From an uncultured Gammaproteobacteria bacterium (lineage in GTDB: Bacteria > Pseudomonadota > Gammaproteobacteria > PS1 > Pseudothioglobaceae), in the NCBI GenBank assembly GCA_902509905.1, contig CABWZI010000006.1, positions 1 through 64,000 on the forward strand: a stretch of 64,000 nucleotides of DNA, written 5' to 3'. This document shows, one piece after another, positions 33,281 through 40,272 of this stretch. Each line of letters begins with the position of its first letter. Position 1 is the stretch's first letter. The position numbers and the translations under genes are program-made. Below the pieces are notes generated by a model, which did not search any database, was not told the DNA's origin, and saw only the letters and a list, made by a program, of their open reading frames with translations.

Positions 33281-33646
33281 TTAGCTATCCCAAACTGCAA
33301 ATGACTTGCCTTGATTATTAAATTCATAACCAATAAATGCTTCATCACTGATGACTTCTCCATCATGACCCGGTGAAATAGAGTAAACATCACCCGCTTT
33401 AATAGTCATTTCTGTTCCATCATCATGAGTCACTCTCATACTGCCTTGAACACATGTACCTAAATGACCAGCTTGACAGCTCTCACCACCAACATGAGGT
33501 TTGATGCATTCAGACCATGTCCAACCAGGTTGCGCAGTTACTTTGACAGCCTTGATCGTTCCAAACTCAAGAATTTCTGCTCGAGTTTTATCCGGCGCTA
33601 CAAGATCATCAGGCTTGTCGAATGATTTCTTCACTAAGTTTGCCAT
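33281..33646 (-). CDS. Small cupin-domain protein
   Basis: 121 aa, a single beta-barrel: WTWSECIKPHVGGESCQAGHLGTCVQGSMRVTHDDG (key residues H50, C56 and H60 as possible metal ligands), then the second motif KAGDVYSISPGHDGEVI. AAAGGAGAG precedes the ATG. It lies 67 bases upstream of the Rieske gene on the same strand and may belong to the same pathway. Function unknown; not an obvious transcription factor, since no DNA-binding domain is present. Confidence 0.8.
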   Translation of the reverse strand: MANLVKKSFDKPDDLVAPDKTRAEILEFGTIKAVKVTAQPGWTWSECIKPHVGGESCQAGHLGTCVQGSMRVTHDDGTEMTIKAGDVYSISPGHDGEVISDEAFIGYEFNNQGKSFAVWDS

Positions 33647-33698
33647 TTTCTCTCCTTTATATTATTATGCAAGTTAACTTTAACATATTAGGGACAAA

Positions 33699-34226
33699 AT
33701 GAAAAAAATATTAGCATTAATCATTCTTTCTTTTTGTGGACTAACTTATGCAGATGGCAACAATGATTGGCAGAATATAGATGAGAATATTATCAAATTA
33801 AAGTCATTAAACAGTTGCCAGGGGTGTCTTTTAAGAAACACAAATTTTATTGGGGCAGATCTAAATAACGCATTTCTTTCAGGTGCCGACTTTATATCGG
33901 CAGACCTTTCAAATGCAAATCTCTATAATGCAAATCTAGAGGGCTCTAGTCTTTTTGGGGCAAAATTAAATGGTTCAAACCTCAAAAATGCTAATCTTTT
34001 CGGCTCTAATCTTTTTGCAGTAAACTTAGATGGCGCCAACCTAGCTGGTGCAAATCTCATTGAGGCAGATTTAAGCCTTTCAAGTTTAAACGGTGTTAAT
34101 TTTACCCAAGCTAATTTGACTAATGCTAATTTGAGAGGTGCAGAGTTGAGCGATGCAATTTTAGATGGCGCTTTTCTATGCAACACATTAATGCCTTGGG
34201 GTATTGACAATTCATCCTGCCAGTAA
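33699..34226 (+). CDS. Secreted pentapeptide-repeat protein
   Basis: 175 aa. A signal peptide (MKKILALIILSFCGLTYA) precedes a region with one C-x2-C (SCQGCLL) and about 20 tandem A(N/D)LXX pentapeptides (GADLNNAFLSGADFISADLS and onward), which form a right-handed square beta-helix. The C-terminal NTLMPWGIDNSSC cap is common in this subfamily, together with the N-terminal LKSLNSC.GC. Periplasmic; role unknown. Confidence 0.88.
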   Translation: MKKILALIILSFCGLTYADGNNDWQNIDENIIKLKSLNSCQGCLLRNTNFIGADLNNAFLSGADFISADLSNANLYNANLEGSSLFGAKLNGSNLKNANLFGSNLFAVNLDGANLAGANLIEADLSLSSLNGVNFTQANLTNANLRGAELSDAILDGAFLCNTLMPWGIDNSSCQ

Positions 34227-34239
34227 AAGCTAAATTAAC

Positions 34240-35013
34240 TTATTGAAGCGATTTTGAGTCGTTTAGGTAAGGAAGTTTTTCTCGTACTAAGTTGATTTGA
34301 TCAGTATCAATCTTCGCTGAGATCAGTTTTTCGCCGATATTTGCGTTTGCAATATCTATACCATTGGGACCAATAATTTTGCTTTCGCCCATAAAGTTGA
34401 TGCCATTTAATTGTCCAGTTGAGTTGGCATAAGCCACAAATATTCCGTTCTCAAACGCCCTCGTTCTGCAATTATGAAGAGCAGCTGCTGGCCAATGTGA
34501 CGACTGTCCGGTTGGGGCTATAATTAATTCAACACCCTCAAGAGCCAAATCTCTAATGAGTTCAGGAAACTCTAGTTCATAACAAATAACGATGGCTGAT
34601 TTGATTCCCTTTATTGAAAAGATTGAGCTATCTTTACCAGGAGTAAATATTTTCGACTCATCTGCTGTTAGCGGCAGAAGTTTTTTTCGATGATTGGCTA
34701 GCGATAGACCTTCGCTATCAAAAAGCTGAGCAGAGTTATATAGTTGATTATTAGATATTTCAGGGTATCCATAGATAATCGCTGTAGAAGATTTCTTGGC
34801 AAGAGTGCTTATTTTTTTAGCGTATTTGCCGTCATGATTCTCACTAAATTTGTTAATATTATCAAGGTTTCCATATCCTGAAATAAAGAGTTCAGGGCAG
34901 ACAACTAGGTCTAATTTATCATTCCTATTTAAATGACTCTCTAGTCTATTAATTTTTTCGAAGGGATTTTCATCCTGCATTTCATATTGGAAAATACCGA
35001 TATTAAGTTTCAT
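34240..35013 (-). CDS. Carbon-nitrogen hydrolase (nitrilase superfamily)
   Basis: 257 aa amidase/nitrilase-fold enzyme with the complete triad: E41 in VVCPELFISGYG, K110 in NHRKKLLPL and C144 in IVICYELEFPE. It resembles omega-amidase, N-carbamoylputrescinase or aliphatic amidase-like members; substrate not determinable. The frame is open 36 codons upstream, but that part overlaps the neighbouring gene and lacks family likeness. The start at 35013 overlaps the 83-aa membrane protein gene by 11 bp, so they are coupled. Confidence 0.88.
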   Translation of the reverse strand: MKLNIGIFQYEMQDENPFEKINRLESHLNRNDKLDLVVCPELFISGYGNLDNINKFSENHDGKYAKKISTLAKKSSTAIIYGYPEISNNQLYNSAQLFDSEGLSLANHRKKLLPLTADESKIFTPGKDSSIFSIKGIKSAIVICYELEFPELIRDLALEGVELIIAPTGQSSHWPAAALHNCRTRAFENGIFVAYANSTGQLNGINFMGESKIIGPNGIDIANANIGEKLISAKIDTDQINLVREKLPYLNDSKSLQ

Positions 35014-35254
35014 TTTTATTCCTACCACTACGAATTTTTTTGATCCATTTGTAAGGTCTAAATATAATCCAGTATAACCATACTGGGGCGCCAACAATAT
35101 AAAAGATATGCCAGTACACATTTAAGAAATCAAACCATCCTAGGATGATTTGATTGTTGAGCTTTGAATAGGTCGTTGCTATAAAAAATGAAAATAAAAG
35201 CCATCCAAAACTCAAATAAAGATTGACTCTTGTTTTTAATGAGAACTTTAACAT
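35003..35254 (-). CDS. Small two-helix membrane protein (83 aa)
   Basis: MLKFSLKTRVNLYLSFGWLL, then helices at about 13-30 and 46-65 and a basic C-terminus (KWIKKIRSGRNKNET). Aromatic-rich. Its 3' end overlaps the nitrilase start, indicating one operon. No family recognised. Confidence 0.65.
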   Translation of the reverse strand: MLKFSLKTRVNLYLSFGWLLFSFFIATTYSKLNNQIILGWFDFLNVYWHIFYIVGAPVWLYWIIFRPYKWIKKIRSGRNKNET

Positions 35255-35323
35255 ATCAAATAAATATACTTTATAAGACCTAACATAACTATAATTTACT
35301 TTCTAAATTTATAGGAACTATCG

Positions 35324-36331
35324 ATGATTAAAACAGTTCAAATTTCTGAAAAAGAAGCTTGGGATTTGGCTTTTAATGCCCTAGTTAATAATAAGACATC
35401 TGAAGATAATGCAAAAGAGGTGGCTGATGCACTTATCAGTGCTGAGTTTGATGGACAGTCTGGTCACGGCTTATCAAGAATACCCTCTTATGTTGAGCAA
35501 TTGACATCGGGCAAAGTGAATGGAAATGAAGCACCTTCAATGCTCAGCTCTAATGGAAGTGTAATAAGGATTGATGCCAATAATGGTTTTGCATACCCTG
35601 CAATATCTTTGGCTCTTAAAGAGATTACTTCAACTTGTAAAAAATTTGGTATTGCAGCGGCAAGTATTTCCCGTTCTCACCACTTTGGTCAAGCAGGAAG
35701 ACATGTTGAGATCTTAGCTGAAAATGGACTCATTGGCCTAATGTTTGGTAATACGCCTAAGGCTATTCCGCCATGGGGTGGAACAAAGGCTTTATTTGGA
35801 ACTAATCCAATCGCTTTTTCTACGCCGCGTGATAATGAGGCGCCGCTCGTTATTGATATGAGCCTGAGTAAGGTTGCCCGAGGAAAAGTGATGGTTGCCA
35901 ATCAGCAAAATGAAAAAATTCCTGAGGGATGGGCTATTGATAGTGAAGGCAAACCAACTACAGATCCAAAGAAGGCTTTAGCTGGAGCGATGCTCCCAAT
36001 CGGAGACGCAAAAGGAAGCGCACTAGCTTTAATGGTTGAAATATTAGCTGCAGGATTAACCGGATCTAACTTTGGTTTTGAGGCTAGCTCTTTTCTTAAC
36101 GCCGAAGGCGACTCACCAGGTGTTGGCCAGCTTATTATAGCAATTGATCCTAGTTTCTTTTCTGATGAGCGTTTCTCTGAAAGAACTGAAACAATTGTTG
36201 AATCCATTCTTGAACAGCCCTCAACAAGGTTACCAGGCAATAAGAGACTGGAAAAAAGAAAGCTACGTGACAGCTCTCAAAGCATAACCATTTCAAATGA
36301 ACTCTTTGAAAAGATTAGTGATTTAACCTAA
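35324..36331 (+). CDS. Ldh2-family malate/lactate-type dehydrogenase
   Basis: 335-aa NAD(P)-dependent oxidoreductase of the Ldh2/YlbC/DpkA superfamily, which acts on 2-hydroxy acids, ureidoglycolate or cyclic imino acids. Signatures are FDGQSGHGLSRIPSYVEQL, the catalytic-His region SISRSHHFGQAGRHVE, GLMFGNTPKAIPPWGG and FGTNPIAFSTPR, VIDMSLSKVARGKV and the G-rich GDAKGSALALMVEIL. The start follows TAGGAACTATCG. Substrate unknown; imino-acid reductase (DpkA-like) is a reasonable alternative to malate dehydrogenase. Confidence 0.9.
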   Translation: MIKTVQISEKEAWDLAFNALVNNKTSEDNAKEVADALISAEFDGQSGHGLSRIPSYVEQLTSGKVNGNEAPSMLSSNGSVIRIDANNGFAYPAISLALKEITSTCKKFGIAAASISRSHHFGQAGRHVEILAENGLIGLMFGNTPKAIPPWGGTKALFGTNPIAFSTPRDNEAPLVIDMSLSKVARGKVMVANQQNEKIPEGWAIDSEGKPTTDPKKALAGAMLPIGDAKGSALALMVEILAAGLTGSNFGFEASSFLNAEGDSPGVGQLIIAIDPSFFSDERFSERTETIVESILEQPSTRLPGNKRLEKRKLRDSSQSITISNELFEKISDLT

Positions 36332-36414
36332 GAAAGTCCTACCTTTGGTCATATCACCTAGATGCGCTCTTATATAATTAAATTCTTTTAAAAAATATAT
36401 GTATTTTTTAATTT

Positions 36415-37341
36415 ATGAATATACCTAATTCTAATATATCTAAAACCCTACTTAGCTTAATTCTTACAATGACTTTAGGTCTTTCTCTAAGCGCTAATGC
36501 AGATGACTCTGTGCAAATAAAATCATCGCTCATGAGCAGAATGACCAGTGCTATAGGATCTTTTATCTCTTTAGGTGTCGGTGCAATACTTAGCCCTAAT
36601 TTTGATACAGTGGAGGTAAGTACTAAACTTAAAGAAGCCAACTCAACATTAGACATTGGAGTCCTTAAGGCCTTCGGTGATAACCCAAACTCTTTTCTTT
36701 TTAACCAAATCAATCTTAATCGACATGATGAGCGAACCTCTTTAAATCTAGGTTTAGGTTTCAGAAGCCTTAATCAGGATGAAACATGGATGACTGGTGT
36801 TAATGCTTTTTATGATCATGAGTTTCCTGATGATCATAAACAAAATGGTATTGGCTTTGAGATCGTAAGTTCAGTTTTTGAATCAAGAGTCAATACATAT
36901 AATGGCACAACAGGCTACATTAAAGATAAAAGCGGTACTGACTCAAAAGTACTAGATGGAAGAGATATGGGATTTAATGTTGCACTTCCTTACCTGCCTG
37001 GACTGATGTTTGGGATGAATGCAGTCCAATGGGATGGAGTAGATAACCTCAAAGATCAAAAGATGAGAAAGTACTCACTGGGTGGCTCCTTATCAGACAA
37101 CCTGACTCTGAGCTATATTAGAACTGACTATAAAGATGCTTCTAAGAAGGATACTGATAGTATCTCACTTAACTATACTTGGACCTTTGGTCAACAAAAG
37201 CACGTAAGGCCAACACTATTTACATTATCTAACAAGCCTTATCAATTTCAGAAGCTTAGTGCGGAAAGGCATGACTTAATTCAACGTGAAAATTACCTTA
37301 TCAAGAAAAAGTCTGGCACATTAACAGTAACTGGAATCTAA
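36415..37341 (+). CDS. Orphan inverse-autotransporter beta-barrel
   Basis: 308 aa with a signal peptide (ending SANA) and the intimin/invasin barrel domain (IAT_beta). Family blocks include SLNLGLGFRSLNQDETWMTGVNAFYDHEF, HKQNGIGFEI, NTYNGTTGY, LDGRDMGFNVALPYLPGLMFGMN and the C-terminal RHDLIQREN.LI. Classical members are several times longer and export an Ig-like passenger C-terminal to the barrel; here the protein stops right after the barrel. It could be a stand-alone outer-membrane barrel or a truncated adhesin. The following gene is on the other strand. Confidence 0.82.
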   Translation: MNIPNSNISKTLLSLILTMTLGLSLSANADDSVQIKSSLMSRMTSAIGSFISLGVGAILSPNFDTVEVSTKLKEANSTLDIGVLKAFGDNPNSFLFNQINLNRHDERTSLNLGLGFRSLNQDETWMTGVNAFYDHEFPDDHKQNGIGFEIVSSVFESRVNTYNGTTGYIKDKSGTDSKVLDGRDMGFNVALPYLPGLMFGMNAVQWDGVDNLKDQKMRKYSLGGSLSDNLTLSYIRTDYKDASKKDTDSISLNYTWTFGQQKHVRPTLFTLSNKPYQFQKLSAERHDLIQRENYLIKKKSGTLTVTGI

Positions 37342-37397
37342 TAGGAGCCTATTTGACTGCTTCAAGATAATATTGATCCTAATTAGTTTGCTTAAGA

Positions 37398-38114
37398 TTA
37401 AGACAAACTAGAGCGGCCACCGTCTACCCCAATAATTTGTCCAGTTATCCATGAACTTTCATCGCTCAAAAGGAACATAGCAAGTGAGGCAGAATCGTTT
37501 CCTTCACCGAGCCTCTTAAGAGGGTGAGCTTTAGCTAGAGCTTCCGCTACAACTTCGCTCTTCAGCATAGAATGAGATATCTTTGAATCAGTAAGACTAG
37601 GTGCAATACAATTTACGCGTATGCTTGGAGAAAGTTCCGCTGCTAGCGTAACAGTTAAGCCTTCAATAGCAGCTTTTGCAGATGCAATAATTGTATGGTT
37701 TGTGAAGCCTTTTTGCGCGGCAACAGAGGAAAACAATACTATCGATCCATTACTCTTTTTAAGTTCATCTTGAAAGCCTTGGATTGCTGCAATTGCGGAA
37801 TAAAGATTTAGTTTCATACATTGGTTCATGTCAGATTCAGTAACTCTTTTTATAGGTTTAAGATCAATAGATCCAATACAATATGCAAGGCCCTTAATAA
37901 TATCATCAGAGACATCAGATTTAATTTGGTCAATAAAACCATCCTCTAAAACATCCGCAATAGTGAAGCTAAATCCAAGTTTTTCAGAAAGGGCTTTAAG
38001 CTCATCTTCATTTCTAGAAATAAGGTGCGCTTCTTGATTTGAATCTTTCAGTTGTTGAGCAAGACTAGAGCCTATAGATCCAGTTGCACCAAAAATAAGG
38101 TATTTATCTGACAT
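37398..38114 (-). CDS. SDR-family protein lacking the catalytic tyrosine
   Basis: 238-aa Rossmann-fold short-chain dehydrogenase: cofactor loop GATGSIG (9-15), then IADV, the LNLYSAI helix, S130 in VLFSSVAA, K147 in IIASAKAAIEGLTVTLAAEL, and the C-terminal IRVNCIAPSLTDSKIS and TGQIIGVDGG. The YxxxK tyrosine position is Ile143. A subset of SDR proteins with HxxIAxAK here is known, so this is probably a divergent subfamily, not a sequence error. Reaction unknown. Confidence 0.85.
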   Translation of the reverse strand: MSDKYLIFGATGSIGSSLAQQLKDSNQEAHLISRNEDELKALSEKLGFSFTIADVLEDGFIDQIKSDVSDDIIKGLAYCIGSIDLKPIKRVTESDMNQCMKLNLYSAIAAIQGFQDELKKSNGSIVLFSSVAAQKGFTNHTIIASAKAAIEGLTVTLAAELSPSIRVNCIAPSLTDSKISHSMLKSEVVAEALAKAHPLKRLGEGNDSASLAMFLLSDESSWITGQIIGVDGGRSSLS

Positions 38115-38247
38115 ACTTACTTATAATTTTAAAATAAAGTTTTTATTTTACTTGTGACCTTCTAATGAAGATGTAATTTAGATGTAATTTAAGTGTTTAT
38201 TTTGTTTATACTTTAACGTTTATTTATTCATACTCCTTCCTAAATCT

Positions 38248-38820
38248 ATGAAAAAAATAGTCCCTATATTATTGCTTTTAGTTGGATTGGTTTCGCCTAT
38301 ATATGCAGAAAAAGAGGTTGCTGATAGAGCAATTAGATGCTCAGCTCTTATTTATATTGAGCTCACAAGGCCTGAAATGGCAGGCCTAACTGCCGGTGAG
38401 GCATTGATGAATAGAGTCTATGCTTATCATATGATTGATGATAATGAGGATTTGGAAATGACCAATGGTCAAATTACTGAAGCTCAGACAGATGCTATAA
38501 CAAAGCTCACTCAAGAATACATTCAAGGCGTAAATCTTGCTGAGGAGTATAGAGGGTGCATTTACTGGATGACTGATGTCGCAAAATTTATTAATATTAG
38601 TGAGTATGTGGCTACTGAGGATAGTACTGAGGAGTCTGATGCTGCTGAGATGGAGTTATTTCTTTCAGCCCCAACTGAAACCTCTGTTACTTCATTCAAA
38701 AACCCTATCAAAACATGGGAGCAACAGGTTGATTTAGGTTTTGTCGCATGGGCATCACAGGAATTAGAGGTGCCTTACAAAGAAGCTATTCTTTTAAAAG
38801 TCAGTGAAAAATTTGAGTAG
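38248..38820 (+). CDS. Secreted hypothetical protein (190 aa)
   Basis: A signal peptide (MKKIVPILLLLVGLVSPIYA) is followed by an acidic helical protein with two cysteines (RAIRCSALIY and EYRGCIYWM) and a negatively charged linker (EDSTEESDAAEME). No family recognised. The ATG follows an A+T-rich leader without a ribosome-binding site. Ends 28 bases before the ureohydrolase gene. Confidence 0.7.
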   Translation: MKKIVPILLLLVGLVSPIYAEKEVADRAIRCSALIYIELTRPEMAGLTAGEALMNRVYAYHMIDDNEDLEMTNGQITEAQTDAITKLTQEYIQGVNLAEEYRGCIYWMTDVAKFINISEYVATEDSTEESDAAEMELFLSAPTETSVTSFKNPIKTWEQQVDLGFVAWASQELEVPYKEAILLKVSEKFE

Positions 38821-38848
38821 AATTTGATGACTAATACTAAGATTTATA

Positions 38849-39847
38849 ATGGATAAGAAAACAAGAGACAACTCCGCAATGATGAATGGCCTCTATTGGT
38901 GGGGCGTTCCTACTTTGTTTCGATGTCCTCATCAGCCTGAGACTGATGGCTGTGATATTGCACTTGTTGGCGTTCCACATAGCACCGGGAATGGGACAAC
39001 ACAGCGCGATCAGCATTTGGGGCCCAGGGCAGTTAGAAATATTTCAGCTCAGGGCAGAAGAGGACACTTAAAGTTTGGAATCTCTCCCTGGGAGATGTGT
39101 GAAATTAGAGATTTTGGTGATGTTCCTCTTCCCGAAGCTAACAATAATGAGCAATGTATTGAGCGCATTACTGAGTTTTATGATGTCATTGCAAAGTCGG
39201 GTGTTAGGCCTATTTCAATTGGAGGTGACCATTCAATTACTGGAGGAATTCTGCAGGCCATTGCAGGCCCCAAGTCCAAACTCACAAATGGTGAAAAAGC
39301 AGTACTAGTTCATTTTGATGCTCATACTGATGCATTTCATCAGCTCGATCATTTCCTAGGTGCTGTTAAATCAGCGGCCCATTGGGCGAGCTATTTGGTC
39401 AGAGATGGATTTGTTGATGCGTCAAAAAGCATACAGGTTGGCATTAGGGGTAATACCAGAACGCTTGACTGGCTTGATTCAAGTTATGAGCTCGGATACG
39501 AAATTATTACCAAGGATCAGTACGATGAATACGGTGTTGAAAAATGTATAGAAATGATTCAAGAGCGTGTTGGTGATGCGCCAATCTACATTACATTTGA
39601 CTTAGACTGTTTAGACGTGACCGTAGCACCTGGAGTCTCTAATCTAGAGCCGGCAATTGAGGGTTTCAAGATGCCAGATGTTCTTAAAATGCTTCAAGGT
39701 TTAAGAGGTAAAAATATTATTGGTGGTGACGTTGTCTGTCTTATGCCAACAGTTGACTCACCTAATCAGATTACAGCACATGTTGCAAACTCAATCATGT
39801 TTGAGATGGTCTGTTTGATTGCTGACAATATGGGTAATAAGTCTTAA
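38849..39847 (+). CDS. speB: Ureohydrolase (agmatinase/arginase family)
   Basis: 332-aa binuclear manganese hydrolase that splits guanidino compounds to urea and an amine. All metal ligands are visible: H128 (GGDHS), D157, H159 and D161 (FDAHTD), D251 and D253 (FDLDCLD). The N-terminus (GVPHSTGNGTTQRDQHLGPRAVR) fits the agmatinase/guanidinobutyrase branch more than arginase, but the substrate is not fixed and the gene symbol is nominal. No urease or polyamine genes are near. Its last 4 bp overlap the opposite DUF2721 gene. Confidence 0.88.
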   Translation: MDKKTRDNSAMMNGLYWWGVPTLFRCPHQPETDGCDIALVGVPHSTGNGTTQRDQHLGPRAVRNISAQGRRGHLKFGISPWEMCEIRDFGDVPLPEANNNEQCIERITEFYDVIAKSGVRPISIGGDHSITGGILQAIAGPKSKLTNGEKAVLVHFDAHTDAFHQLDHFLGAVKSAAHWASYLVRDGFVDASKSIQVGIRGNTRTLDWLDSSYELGYEIITKDQYDEYGVEKCIEMIQERVGDAPIYITFDLDCLDVTVAPGVSNLEPAIEGFKMPDVLKMLQGLRGKNIIGGDVVCLMPTVDSPNQITAHVANSIMFEMVCLIADNMGNKS

Positions 39848-40230
39848 GACCTATAATTTTCAAGATGAATGTCCAAAGCCTTCGTAGATATCAAAGTTTC
39901 TAGGAGTGCAAAAAAGAGTGATCCAGATAGCATAAGAAGTCCAAAGCCAAATACGTAGTTGGCAAATAAATAGTATTTGAGATAAACCAAAATAATTGTC
40001 ATCAAGTTAAAGATAAAACTCATAACGCCGAATACTTGCATTCTTCTTATATAGATAACGCGCTTTTCTAGAATATTCAGTTGCTCATCTGCATGCTTGG
40101 TTTTAGATTCATCGCTCCCTTCCGTTGTCATTGCACGAATTAAGACGCTAAGCGAGTGAAGCCGATTTGTATAGGCCACAAACAAAAGAGAGATTGCAGG
40201 GAAGAGAAGTGCGGGAGTTGTAATGTCCAT
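39844..40230 (-). CDS. DUF2721 membrane protein
   Basis: 128 aa with helices at about 5-25, 62-82 and 88-115. The family start PALLFPAISLLFVAYTNRLHSLSVLIR and the loop EQLNILEKRVIYIRRMQVFGVMSF match DUF2721. Function unknown. It lies downstream of the 766-aa fusion gene on the same strand with a 42-bp gap, so it could be co-transcribed. Confidence 0.85.
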   Translation of the reverse strand: MDITTPALLFPAISLLFVAYTNRLHSLSVLIRAMTTEGSDESKTKHADEQLNILEKRVIYIRRMQVFGVMSFIFNLMTIILVYLKYYLFANYVFGFGLLMLSGSLFFALLETLISTKALDIHLENYRS

Positions 40231-40272
40231 AGATAACTATTTTAATAATTATTAGGTGCCTATTAAGACTAT

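Noticed and set aside
36332-36414. Passenger-coding remnant around the inverse-autotransporter gene
   Set aside because: Neither flank shows Ig-like repeat coding in any frame on that strand.
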